Source: Saprospiraceae bacterium
GTDB lineage: Bacteria > Bacteroidota > Bacteroidia > Chitinophagales > Saprospiraceae
Direction: 5' to 3'
DNA: 52,786 nt
NCBI GenBank assembly: GCA_016710625.1
Contig: JADJVK010000023.1
Span: forward strand, 1-52,786
In this document: positions 17,933-25,757 of the stretch, in pieces
Numbering within the stretch: the stretch's first letter is position 1
How the letters are laid out: every line of letters begins with the position of its first letter
Position numbers and translations under genes: made by a program
Notes under the pieces: generated by a model
The model's input: only the letters and a program-made list of their open reading frames with translations
What the model was told of the DNA's origin: nothing
Database searches by the model: none

Positions 17933-19102
17933 ATGAAATTTCGTTTAATCTTATTGTTATCCATTTTCGCTATTTATTCTAAAGCACAGGTGAATGCCGT
18001 GAAATCAAATAAAAAGGGAAGTACATTAAAATTTTCTGTTGAAAAAGATATCACTCATTCAGATGTGAAAAACCAAGGATCAACTGGAACTTGTTGGAGT
18101 TTTTCTAGCGAATCTTTTTTAGAATCTGAAGTTATTAAAGCAGGTCATGAGCCAGTTGATTTGGCTGAAATGTTTATTGCAAGAAAGGCTTATGAAGAAA
18201 AAGCGGAGAAATATGTGAGAATGTTAGGTAAAACTAATTTTGGTCAAGGTGGAGAGCCTCATGATGTGATGAATATGATGAACAAATATGGTGCATTACC
18301 TCAAGAAGTTTATACAGGATTGGTGGGTGATCAAAAAAAGTATGACCACTCAGAGTTGGAGTCTGTTTTAAAAGCATTTTGTGATGCTTTGGTTAAAACT
18401 GTCGAAGCTGGAAGACCATTATCAAAAAGTTGGAAATCAGCTATGGGTGCTATTTTAGATTCATATTTAGGAAAAGTTCCAGAGAAATTTGATTATAAAG
18501 GAAAAAGCTATACTCCGAAGTCATTTTCAGCTAGCTTAGGTATTAATCCAGAGGATTATGTTGAAATTACTTCATTTACACATCATCCGTTTTACCAAAA
18601 ATTTATGATTGAAATTCCAGACAACTGGAGTGATGATTTAGTATATAATGTGCCTTTGGACGAATTAGAAGCGATAGCGGATAATGCAATTGCAAATAAT
18701 TATTCAATAGAGTGGGCAAGTGATGTGAGTGAAAAATACTTTTCTCACAAATCAGGTTTGGCAATCGTTCCAGAAAAGGATTTTTCTGAAATGGCTCAAG
18801 TGGATAAAGACTCTCTATTCTTAAGACCAGTGGTTGAAAAAACAATTACTCAAGAAATGAGACAAGAAGGCTTTGACAATCAAACTACACAAGATGATCA
18901 TGGAATGCATATAACGGGTATGGTTGCAGATCAAACTGGCAAGAAATATTATGTAGTAAAAAATTCTTGGGGAAATGATAGCAATGATAACGGTGGATTC
19001 TTTTATTGCAGCAAAGCATATTTCAGATACAAAACAACTGGAATCATGGTAAACAAAAAAGCTGTCCCAGCTGCTATTGCTAAGAAATTAGGAATTATGT
19101 AG
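17933..19102 (+). CDS. Secreted papain-like (C1 family, bleomycin hydrolase type) cysteine peptidase
   Basis: A 389-residue protein with signal peptide MKFRLILLLSIFAIYSKAQ. The catalytic Cys54 lies in VKNQGSTGTCWSFSSESFLE, His326 in DHGMHITGM and Asn344 in YYVVKNSWG, with the oxyanion Gln in KNQG. The insert between Cys and His (about 270 residues) and the GMHITG context fit the bleomycin hydrolase/aminopeptidase C branch. Most of those enzymes are cytoplasmic; the signal peptide sends this one to the periplasm or outside, suggesting peptide scavenging. Another odd feature is a C-terminus running past the catalytic domain to GIM, where aminopeptidase C has its own C-terminal arm. A hairpin follows the stop codon. 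Confidence 0.88.
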   Translation: MKFRLILLLSIFAIYSKAQVNAVKSNKKGSTLKFSVEKDITHSDVKNQGSTGTCWSFSSESFLESEVIKAGHEPVDLAEMFIARKAYEEKAEKYVRMLGKTNFGQGGEPHDVMNMMNKYGALPQEVYTGLVGDQKKYDHSELESVLKAFCDALVKTVEAGRPLSKSWKSAMGAILDSYLGKVPEKFDYKGKSYTPKSFSASLGINPEDYVEITSFTHHPFYQKFMIEIPDNWSDDLVYNVPLDELEAIADNAIANNYSIEWASDVSEKYFSHKSGLAIVPEKDFSEMAQVDKDSLFLRPVVEKTITQEMRQEGFDNQTTQDDHGMHITGMVADQTGKKYYVVKNSWGNDSNDNGGFFYCSKAYFRYKTTGIMVNKKAVPAAIAKKLGIM

Positions 19103-19108
19103 AAATAG

Positions 19109-19150
19109 AAAGTCAGGAATTAGGACTTTGAAGTGCTGATTCCTGACTTT
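19109..19150 (+). terminator. Hairpin after the C1 peptidase gene
   Basis: Perfect 12-bp stem AAAGTCAGGAAT/ATTCCTGACTTT with an 18-nt loop, beginning 6 bp after the stop. The T tract after it is short (TTTTAAT), so termination may be inefficient. Confidence 0.55.
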
Positions 19151-19305
19151 TAATAAAATGTAATTTTATTTTATATCAGTAGAGATTCAGAATTAACTTA
19201 CGAAGTTACTATAACAGAATATTCAACATATCACCAACTAATCATAATATTTGTATTCAATAAATTCCATCTATCGGGATTATTTAAATAATTCACTTAC
19301 TATTT

Positions 19306-19782
19306 TCATAGGTAAAAACATTTTTCCTGCATCGGGAGTAAAATAAATCCAAATTTTTTATAAAATTCAATTGCATTCTCATCAATCGGATCAACAATTA
19401 TTGCAAATGAAGCTATTGTCATAGCTGTAAAATAGCATCTTTTTAAAGCATCTATCAATAATAATTTTCCAATGCCTTTGTTTTGATGGCTTTTATCAAT
19501 TGCAAATCTGCCTAATAAGGTAACTGGGATTTGGTTATAAGAGTTTGGTAATTTATTTTTTAATTCAATTGGTATGAAATCTAATGGAATGCTATAATTT
19601 GAAAGGGTATAATAGCCTACAATTTGGTTGTTTTCTTCATTATTTAAAACAAAACAAACCGATAATTTTCTTTTAAAATCTTGGCTAGATTGGAATTTTA
19701 AATAATTATCAAGCTGAATTTGCCCACAATTAAATGATGACTTATTATCATTTGAATCAATTATTTTGGAAATATATTTCAT
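19306..19782 (-). CDS. GNAT acetyltransferase toxin, TacT-like
   Basis: A 158-residue GNAT protein with the TacT pattern: FNCGQIQLDNYLKFQSSQDFKRK at the N-terminus, VGYYTLSNYSIPLDF, and the acetyl-CoA loop LGRFAIDKSHQNKGIGKLLL. It ends with ENAIEFYKKFGFILLPMQE. TacT toxins acetylate the amino group of charged tRNAs and stop translation. The antitoxin gene lies just upstream, overlapping by 4 bp (ATGA), the classic arrangement of DUF1778-GNAT pairs. The usual C-terminal catalytic Tyr is plausible at the YL end. Confidence is high for family and pairing, lower for toxicity. Confidence 0.82.
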   Translation of the reverse strand: MKYISKIIDSNDNKSSFNCGQIQLDNYLKFQSSQDFKRKLSVCFVLNNEENNQIVGYYTLSNYSIPLDFIPIELKNKLPNSYNQIPVTLLGRFAIDKSHQNKGIGKLLLIDALKRCYFTAMTIASFAIIVDPIDENAIEFYKKFGFILLPMQEKCFYL

Positions 19783-20039
19783 TGATTGATTAGAGAATTA
19801 TATTCTTGAAGTGCTTTTTTTAGATAATTGTTTGGAAGTGAATCATTTGCTAAAGCATCAAAAAAGATTTGTTTGTCTTTTTGTGATAAACTTATTTGTT
19901 CATTATCCTTTATAATTTCATCAGATTTGTTTTGTAAGGTGAAAATAACAAAATCGGTAAGACTACTAAATCCTGCCAAAAATGCTGCTTTTTCAGCTTC
20001 AAATCTAGCTTTTTCAACTTTTAAATTATTTGTTTCCAT
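19779..20039 (-). CDS. DUF1778/TacA-like antitoxin with a shortened N-terminus
   Basis: An 86-residue protein upstream of and overlapping the GNAT toxin. The C-terminal part is a good TacA match: ISLSQKDKQIFFDALANDSLPNNYL corresponds to the toxin-neutralising helix, and FLAGFSSLTDFVIFTLQNK to helix B of the ribbon-helix-helix (RHH) DNA-binding domain. The N-terminal part is METNNLKVEKARFEAEKAAFLAGF. Compared with the normal order (strand, basic residues, helix A, AAxLxGF) about a dozen residues of strand/helix A seem to be missing between ARFEA and EKAAF. Neutralisation may be intact while operator binding is impaired. The start at 20039 is the only ATG in frame. Confidence 0.75.
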   Translation of the reverse strand: METNNLKVEKARFEAEKAAFLAGFSSLTDFVIFTLQNKSDEIIKDNEQISLSQKDKQIFFDALANDSLPNNYLKKALQEYNSLINQ

Positions 20040-20232
20040 ATTTGAAAATATTCAACAAATGTACGGCAATATGACGGATAAATCAATAATTATTTAAATT
20101 CATATTATTAATTCTATATATCATCTTATGAGTTATCAAAATCAACTCCCACACCCCAAAAAAAATCAGAAAAGTATCATTTTTTTAACTCACAAATTTC
20201 CGATAAATTCAGAAAATGAGTAAAAAAGAAAC

Positions 20233-20276
20233 TCCCGAACTTCCGATTGTTTCGGGACGGATCACAATTCGGGATA
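20233..20276 (+). repeat. Short GC-richer palindromic tract
   Basis: TCCCGAA at 20233-20239 and TTCGGGA at 20251-20257 form a 7-bp stem with an 11-nt loop, followed by a second ATTCGGGA at about 20267. The tract is richer in G and C than its surroundings and precedes two ACACATCAACA direct repeats at about 20278-20306. It could be a REP-like intergenic element, but only one instance is seen here. Confidence 0.35.
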
Positions 20277-20305
20277 AACACATCAACAAATTAACACATC
20301 AACAT

Positions 20306-21103
20306 CTACTCAATCCTAATTCCCTTCTTCCTCAGCCTTTCCACCAATGGTAAACCAAAAGCTTGAACAGGAGTCAAAACGCCATATTCCAATTGATGAT
20401 TTCTTGATTTATCCACTATACAAAAAGCAGCTTCGCTGAACATTTTTGCAGTTTCGTTATAGCCTGGGTCGCCACCACTAAATACGGTTTCTACCTTTTC
20501 GTTTTGGCTGATACCAATTGCTTTGACTTCAAATTTACTTGAATTTCGCTTTTCCTCTGTTGGTCCAGAACCTGAGTGATATTTTTTATACATTCGTTTT
20601 CTGAACCATTCAAATCGAACCAACAAAGCTGCCATTCCAATTGGAAAAATGGTGCCTAAAACCTTCCAAAAAGAGGAGCGAACAAAATATTGCCCATAAG
20701 CAAATGGACCGTAGTCGTCAGAAAGTGTTGCTGCCGAACGTTTTACAATATGTGGATCCACAACTGGCATTGGAATCGCCCAACCATTTATTAATTTGGA
20801 AAAGTGCAATTTCAAAGCATGTTTTGGTGCATTTGGATGTTTTTTGTATCTGCTGCCAGATGTATTTCCCTTGCTTTGCTCATAAAGTGCATTGATTGCA
20901 GTGGTCAGAGTGCCTCCCGAAAAGGAAGCATTGGTTCTTATAAATGTTTGAACAGTTTTTGGGTCATTTGCATTCATCTTACGAACTGTCATCCAAGTAG
21001 CAAATTCAGCAGGAATGCTATCAAAACCACAACAATTGACAATCGGACACTGATTTTCTTGTGCCTTATCTTTATATAAATCGTATATCTTATTGACAAA
21101 AGC
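20306..21103 (-). CDS. Saccharopine dehydrogenase-like protein, C-terminal segment
   Basis: C-terminal 260 or so residues of a saccharopine dehydrogenase/trans-acting enoyl reductase family protein. Read in this frame from 21103 it begins AFVNKIYDLYKDKAQENQCPIVNCCGFDSIPAEF, which joins perfectly with DITGEP of the upstream segment. The ATG at 20992 (MTVRKMNANDPKTVQ) is internal. The NCCGFDSIPAEF motif and the FSGGTLTTAIN block are standard for the family. The C-terminus has a hydrophobic stretch (GTIFPIGMAALLVRF) and a PVQAFGLPLVERLRKKGI ending. The substrate is unknown; such proteins are often lipid-related reductases. One base missing near 21103 separates the two segments. Confidence 0.72.
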   Translation of the reverse strand, partial: AFVNKIYDLYKDKAQENQCPIVNCCGFDSIPAEFATWMTVRKMNANDPKTVQTFIRTNASFSGGTLTTAINALYEQSKGNTSGSRYKKHPNAPKHALKLHFSKLINGWAIPMPVVDPHIVKRSAATLSDDYGPFAYGQYFVRSSFWKVLGTIFPIGMAALLVRFEWFRKRMYKKYHSGSGPTEEKRNSSKFEVKAIGISQNEKVETVFSGGDPGYNETAKMFSEAAFCIVDKSRNHQLEYGVLTPVQAFGLPLVERLRKKGIRIE

Positions 21104-21435
21104 GGCTCACCAGTTATGTCTAAATAATGAGTATGATTTTCAACACAGGCTTTTACAACGTCATATCCATACCAATTAAAGGGACCCACCGTATTCATTA
21201 AAACATGAGTGGAACTAGCCATGAGGCTTAAGCTTTCGTAATTTTTAACATCAGCAACCACAATTTCTGGTTTTAACCCGACTAAATTAGATTGCAAAGT
21301 TTGTAATTTTTCAAAATCTCTTCCAGCGATTGCCCAACGAATATTTTCTTGGCTGCCATTTTCTGCAAGGTATTTTGCAATTAATTTACCAGTGAATCCA
21401 GTGGCACCAAAAAGGACGATATCATATATTTTCAT
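20989..21435 (-). CDS. Saccharopine dehydrogenase-like protein, N-terminal NAD(P)-binding segment
   Basis: N-terminal segment beginning MKIYDIVLFGATGFTGKLIAKYLAEN, a Rossmann fold with the GATGFTG nucleotide-binding loop. It continues with WAIAGRDFEKL, VADVKNYESL, HVLMNTVGPFNWYG and HYLDITGEP. After DITGEP the frame changes to unrelated residues (LLSIRYTIYIK) and ends. The true continuation lies in the next frame as AFVNKIYD. The break is at about 21103-21106, in GCCGCTTTT on the minus strand, and is not a long homopolymer. Together the two segments give a protein of about 376 residues, a normal size for the family. Confidence 0.72.
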   Translation of the reverse strand: MKIYDIVLFGATGFTGKLIAKYLAENGSQENIRWAIAGRDFEKLQTLQSNLVGLKPEIVVADVKNYESLSLMASSTHVLMNTVGPFNWYGYDVVKACVENHTHYLDITGEPLLSIRYTIYIKIRHKKISVRLSIVVVLIAFLLNLLLG

Positions 21436-21515
21436 GTTTGCAATTTAGACTTTAATATTATAATCCATTATAATGTTTCACAAATATCCTGTAATTTTAT
21501 GGTAAATTAGCTAAA

Positions 21516-22304
21516 ATGGCAAAACCTATTATTCAACAATTTTTGGAGGCTGTCAATCAACATGATTTTAATGGAATGAAAAATGTTGTGCATGATTCCT
21601 TTTGTTTGATTGATGTTCATGGTTATAAGATTGAAGGTATTGAAAATAATCAAATTATTTGGAATCAGTTTATAAATAAATTTCCAGGATTCAAAATCGA
21701 GATAGAGGAGTGGCTTGGACAAGATAACACTTTCATTATTATTGGATTTGCTTCAAATGAAGGATCCCACTTTTGGAAAATTCCAATATGTTGTAAGTTG
21801 AATATAATGGATGAAAAAATTATGGGTTGTCAAATATTTGCAGATACAAATTTGCCAACAATAGCAATGGATAATAAATTATCTTCAAATTGCAATCGAG
21901 TCAATAGTATAGGAGGCATCTTTTTTAAAAGTGAAAATCCAGAGGTGTTAAAAGAGTGGTATAAAAAGCATTTAGGATTTGTCATAGATAATTATGGGAC
22001 TTCGTTTGAGTGGCGAAAGGCAACGGATAGAAACAGATTGGGTTATACTGCATGGAGCCCAATGAAAGAAGATACTACTTATTTTGCACCTTCTGATAAG
22101 CAATTTATGATCAATTATAGAGTGCAAAATTTGGAGCAATTGATAGAAGAACTCATAAAAGAAGGTGTCATTATTTGCGATGCTATTGAACATTATGAAT
22201 ATGGCAAATTTGTTCATATTTTAGATGTAGAAAACAATAAAATTGAACTTTGGGAGCCAAATGATGTTGAGTATGAAAAGATTTTAGCAGTAATAATGAA
22301 TTAA
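21516..22304 (+). CDS. NTF2-like (SnoaL) and VOC/glyoxalase domain fusion protein
   Basis: A 262-residue protein with two small folds. Residues 1-112 are NTF2/SnoaL-like: PIIQQFLEAVNQHDFNGMKNVVHDSFCLIDVHG, ending VSFANEGSHFWKI-like strands. Residues about 128-253 are a vicinal-oxygen-chelate domain: IGGIFFKSENPEVLKEWYKKHLGFVI, YTAWSPMKEDTTYF, FMINYRVQNLEQLIEEL and the metal-side FVHILDVENNKIELWEP. VOC enzymes include glyoxalases, dioxygenases and resistance proteins. The C-terminal EP with Glu in IELWEP is the usual metal ligand. The substrate is unknown. It ends 1 bp before the methyltransferase gene, so they are cotranscribed and may act in one detoxification step (inference). Confidence 0.78.
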   Translation: MAKPIIQQFLEAVNQHDFNGMKNVVHDSFCLIDVHGYKIEGIENNQIIWNQFINKFPGFKIEIEEWLGQDNTFIIIGFASNEGSHFWKIPICCKLNIMDEKIMGCQIFADTNLPTIAMDNKLSSNCNRVNSIGGIFFKSENPEVLKEWYKKHLGFVIDNYGTSFEWRKATDRNRLGYTAWSPMKEDTTYFAPSDKQFMINYRVQNLEQLIEELIKEGVIICDAIEHYEYGKFVHILDVENNKIELWEPNDVEYEKILAVIMN

Positions 22305-22305
22305 A

Positions 22306-22917
22306 ATGGCATCAGTTTTCAATACAGAAACAGAGAAAAACTATTGGAGCAGCAGATACGAGGAAAATGCAACTGGCTGGGATATTGGATATCCATCCAC
22401 TCCTTTGAAAACGTATATTGACCAATTGGAAGATAAAACATTAAAAATCTTAATACCTGGGGCAGGCAATGCTCATGAAGCTGCCTATTTATATGAGCAA
22501 GGCTTTGAAAATGTATTTATTTTAGATATTTCACCCATTCCACTACAGAAATTCAAGGAAAAGTATCCCGATTTTCCACAAAATCAACTCATCAGTGACA
22601 ATTTCTTTAATCATCAGGAAAAATATGATCTAATCCTTGAGCAAACCTTTTTCTGCTCATTTGTCCCTACTCAAGAAAACAGAATTGCTTATGCAAAACA
22701 AATGAGTGAATTGCTGAAAGCAAATGGGAAATTAGTTGGCTTGTGGTTCAATTTTGAACTGACTGGAGATATGGAAAAAAGACCTTTTGGTGGCTCCAAA
22801 AGTGAATATCTAACCTATTTTGAGCCCTACTTCAAAGTCAAATCCTTTGAGATTTGCCACAACTCCATTCCGCCAAGAGCTGGAAATGAGTTGTTTGGGA
22901 TTTTTGAAAAGAAATAG
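22306..22917 (+). CDS. SAM-dependent methyltransferase, TPMT family
   Basis: 203 residues in the thiopurine/thiol methyltransferase family: NYWSSRYEENATGWDIGYPSTPLKTYID at the N-terminus, the SAM motif ILIPGAGNAHEAAYLYEQGF, VFILDISPIPLQKF and ILEQTFFCSF. TPMT-type enzymes methylate thiols, selenium compounds, tellurite or halides. The acceptor here cannot be read. The gene starts 1 bp after the stop of the NTF2-VOC gene. The C-terminal LFGIFEKK is typical of the family. It is followed by the degenerate repeat tract. Confidence 0.88.
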   Translation: MASVFNTETEKNYWSSRYEENATGWDIGYPSTPLKTYIDQLEDKTLKILIPGAGNAHEAAYLYEQGFENVFILDISPIPLQKFKEKYPDFPQNQLISDNFFNHQEKYDLILEQTFFCSFVPTQENRIAYAKQMSELLKANGKLVGLWFNFELTGDMEKRPFGGSKSEYLTYFEPYFKVKSFEICHNSIPPRAGNELFGIFEKK

Positions 22918-22978
22918 TAAGTTATTACTAATCACTTTTGAATATTTTTCCTTTAATAGCATAAATTAAATTGTGGTA

Positions 22979-23270
22979 TTGCAATACCGCTGCACGATGA
23001 AGCAGTACCTTTCTTTGAGGATGCAATACTGTTGTTCTTGCAATACCGTTGCACGATTTTCTAATACCGCTGCTTGATGAAGCAATAGCTCTTTGAGGAT
23101 GCAATACCCTTGCTTGACCTTTGCAATACAGCTGCATGATTTTCTAATTCCGCTGCTTGAAGAAGTAATACATATCTTAGAGAAAGTAATACAGTTGCAC
23201 GATTTTTCTAATTCCGCTACTTGATGAAGCAATATATTTTTTTGAGGATGCAGCAACTTTGATTGACCTT
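22979..23270 (+). repeat. Degenerate tandem repeat with alternating small hairpins
   Basis: About four imperfect units begin at 22979, 23039, 23121 and 23195, 60-82 bp each. A unit reads roughly TTGCAATACCGTTGCACGA, TTTTCTAATACCGCTGC, TTGATGAAGCAATA, TTTGAGGATGCAATAC. Two submotifs are self-complementary: TGCAA-N5-TTGCA and TGCTT-GATG-AAGCA. The first unit lacks the middle part. The tract is richer in G and C than its flanks. Short reading frames on the minus strand repeat peptides such as LLHQAAVLE, but these only follow the DNA repeat. No equal spacers are present, so it is not a CRISPR array. The sequence from 23280 to 23447 shows nothing recognisable. Confidence 0.7.
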
Positions 23271-23447
23271 GTAATTAAGCTATATGAAACAATGATTTTC
23301 ATTAAAAATGAATTTCAATGTTTTATTACATTTTAAATTAGGAATTATGAATTTATAGTTAAAATTAGATCTAAAAAATATTTAGTTTTATATTTAACAA
23401 AATTTGTCATAAAATTTAATTTCTATATTCAATTACATTGATTCTAA

Positions 23448-23774
23448 ATGAATATTCTTTTCATATGTAGTCGAAATAAATGGAGAAGTGCCACTGCTGA
23501 ATCTATTTTTAAGAAAAGTAGAAACCATAATGTAAAATCAGCTGGAACTGCACCTTCAGCGATTAATAAAATATCTGTTAAATTGATAACATGGTCTGAT
23601 ATGATTTTTGTTATGGAGAAAAAACACAAACAAATACTTCAAAGAAAATTTCCAAATGAAATTTTAGAAAAGAAAATTATAATACTCGGAATAGAAGATA
23701 ATTATGAATTTATGGATGCTGATTTAATTGAGATTTTACAAGAATCCGTAAAATCTTATGTTTTTGATATTTAA
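23448..23774 (+). CDS. Low-molecular-weight protein tyrosine phosphatase-like protein
   Basis: A 108-residue protein opening with the phosphatase loop MNILFICSRNKWRSATAE, where Cys7 and Arg13 form the CX5R active site. SAGTAPSA follows, as in low-molecular-weight phosphatases. It is shorter than the usual 150 residues and lacks the classical DPY loop. The equivalent place has LGIEDNYEFMDADLIEIL, which defines a short subfamily common in Bacteroidota and Proteobacteria. Function is probably removal of phosphate from protein tyrosine; the target is unknown. No recognisable promoter; it stands alone between the repeat tract and the lipoprotein gene. Confidence 0.82.
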   Translation: MNILFICSRNKWRSATAESIFKKSRNHNVKSAGTAPSAINKISVKLITWSDMIFVMEKKHKQILQRKFPNEILEKKIIILGIEDNYEFMDADLIEILQESVKSYVFDI

Positions 23775-23820
23775 TTGAAATATTTTAATTTTACAGGATT
23801 ATTTTTAAATTCTTTAAAAC

Positions 23821-24201
23821 ATGAATAAAGTACTATTTTTTATTATCGGATTGATATCCATTCTGTTAGCTTCTTGTAGTTCTATCAATTTAGCCAACGA
23901 ATCCTCTTTTTACAATCCAGATAGGAAAACCGATACGGTAAAAATGTTTGCAAGAAAAGAGAAAATCAATCACAAAGGGAAGCGAATTGGTGATTTTGTG
24001 TTGAGTGAACATAAAAGTGATGATTGGTCTAAGATTCGGTTGAAACTAGAGAAATTTGCTAAATCAAATGGTGCCAATATTATTGAATTTGATAAAATAG
24101 GACCAAGAATAGATGCAAATCGTTTTCATGCAGATGGTAGCTTGTATTTTGTAGAAAATATTGATAGTGTGTCGGCAAAAAGGAGGAAAAATGCCATTTG
24201 A
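23821..24201 (+). CDS. Lipoprotein of unknown function, N-terminal segment
   Basis: A 126-residue reading frame with a lipoprotein signal (MNKVLFFIIGLISILLASCSS; lipobox LASC, Cys19). The mature part has RKTDTVKMFARKEKINHKGKRIGDFVLS and KLEKFAKSNGANIIEFDKIGPR, resembling the small alpha/beta modules found in Bacteroidota lipoproteins that ask for a 'gene-dose' style domain, but I cannot name it. The last residues (SAKRRKNAI) follow an A5 tract. In the next frame the code continues as KCHLNFIRDYNEG, so this and the following segment are probably one protein of about 230 residues. Confidence 0.6.
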   Translation: MNKVLFFIIGLISILLASCSSINLANESSFYNPDRKTDTVKMFARKEKINHKGKRIGDFVLSEHKSDDWSKIRLKLEKFAKSNGANIIEFDKIGPRIDANRFHADGSLYFVENIDSVSAKRRKNAI

Positions 24202-24521
24202 ACTTCATCAGAGATTATAATGAAGGCTTGTTAGGCTCTTTTTTCGATATTGATATCAAAGTAGATGATAAAATGTATAAAGACCTCAAATCCAATGCTT
24301 TAATCAGTCATGAAGTAGCTAACTGCCAAAACGATGTCCTTGTTACAATCAATAATGTCGAGCATAAAATCCGTTTTGATGGAAAATCAAAATACTTTAT
24401 GTTGAGTAATAATAAGTTGGGCTTATCTCCATATGGAATTTCCATTTCCTTCAATAATGTAATTATCAATGAAATCAACGATGAAGAATTAGGTAAATTT
24501 ATTTTTTATCAGTTTAAGTAG
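24198..24521 (+). CDS. Lipoprotein of unknown function, C-terminal segment
   Basis: A 107-residue frame whose first possible start is a TTG overlapping the stop of the previous frame by 4 bp. It reads FIRDYNEGLLGSFFDIDIKVDDKMYKDLKSNALISHEV and ends VIINEINDEELGKFIFYQFK. No domain is recognised. Either the two frames are one gene broken at the A5 tract near 24190, or they are a translationally coupled pair with a rare TTG start. I prefer the first because a hydrophilic segment without signal directly following a lipoprotein, in phase after one indel, would otherwise be a coincidence. Confidence 0.5.
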   Translation: MNFIRDYNEGLLGSFFDIDIKVDDKMYKDLKSNALISHEVANCQNDVLVTINNVEHKIRFDGKSKYFMLSNNKLGLSPYGISISFNNVIINEINDEELGKFIFYQFK

Positions 24522-25757
24522 GAAATAAAATGTCAATTTAAAATTTGATGATTATTTTATCAAATCTATTGATTGTCAATTTTAAGAATTAAACTTTTAA
24601 AAATTGCATTTAAAATTTCCTTTTCGTTTCATCGAATACAACTTTAGAGTTTAAATCATCATTTTTTCACTTCAATTTGATCTAGTCCGTTAAAAATATC
24701 CAGTTTTGTAACCTTTATAATTTATTCATCACCATTTTATTATTTAGTGTAGTTTATAATACATTTTTGAATATATTTTTGCTTCGATTTTAATATTAAT
24801 GTATTTATTTTAAATTGATTTTCGAAATAATTGCACATTAATTAGTTTGTTAGGTTTTGAAAATTTAAATAATAAAAAACTTTAATAATTTAAAAATCTT
24901 AAAAATTAAGCAATTGCATGATAGTTTTATAAATATAGTAAATTGGTTTCGAGAGGTAATTATTACTAATTTGACTCAATATTTTCAGTTGCACTTTTAC
25001 AAGATGAGTGCTAAACTTCTAATTTTCTTTACAATAAAGTAGGATAAAATACAAAAGTTTTATCTTCTGGTTTTAAATTATGTATTCGTTGTAATGTTTC
25101 TAATAATTTCATAAACCAATGAATTAGACAAAATAACATTATAATAAATTTTGAAAGTTGAGTTATAAATAGTTAATAAAGCTCTACCAAAAAGTTGGTA
25201 GGGCATTTTTTTTTATCATTTCAGTTTTTAGTTTAGAAATTGTATTTCAATTTTTATTTTTTTATCCTCTTCTCTTGTTTAAAATAACGAACAAAACAAA
25301 TTGCATCTTTTTTGAAATATAATTATTCTGTTAAAAAAAATAATTAAATGTCTAAACATTTGTATTAAAAAGTAAATTTAATGTGAAAATTGGATTTTAA
25401 AAGTGTAATTTTTTAATGTAAAAAATCATACATGTAAAAGTAGTATTAGTTTGCATTATACATTATAAATAATAGATAATCAGCATAATAGGAATTTATT
25501 AAATTTTCTTTTATTTAATATAATACCAAAGTCTATTGTCACAAAAAAATCATTACTATTTTCATATCAATTAAAAAAGGCTACATATTTGCATAGTATT
25601 TGACAAACTATTTTAATTCTATTGATATAATTTATAAATTTTAATTAATTATTAACTATTTGATTCATCTTAGCTTAAATATGCTAAAGAACTATTTGTA
25701 AAGAATTTATTAGTAGATTTTGATTGTTTATTACTATTTATTAACTATAATTTATTT
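24522..25757. other. 1.24 kb AT-rich gene-free region
   Basis: No open frame of credible coding character and no RNA gene that I recognise. The base composition is very AT-rich with many A and T runs. The only clear structure is the terminator-like element at 25157-25213, about 640 bp after the last gene. The element resembles the one at 33295-33346 behind the second giant protein. It may therefore be the surviving end of a deleted gene of the same family. The promoter of the following giant gene should lie near 25650-25740, but no clean TAnnTTTG box is visible there. Confidence 0.5.
25157..25213 (+). terminator. Conserved 20-mer plus terminator hairpin, left element
   Basis: GTTGAGTTATAAATAGTTAA (25157-25176) is identical to 33295-33314. 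It is followed by stem GCTCTACCAA/TTGGTAGGGC (one G-U pair) with loop AAAG and then T9. The right-hand element has the same layout and loop but a different stem sequence. This indicates a functional or duplicated structured unit rather than chance. Confidence 0.7.

Noticed and set aside
20041..20305. Prophage or transposon end near the toxin-antitoxin pair
   Set aside because: Only a 7-bp stem and short direct repeats are present; no integrase, transposase or attachment-site duplication is visible.
22928..23256. Minus-strand reading frames with repeated LLHQAAVLE-like peptides
   Set aside because: The peptide repeats follow the DNA repeats in more than one frame, no start context or homologous protein is recognised, and the frames are short.
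22979..23270. CRISPR array
   Set aside because: Repeats are imperfect and of unequal length, there are no unique equal-sized spacers, and no cas genes are near.
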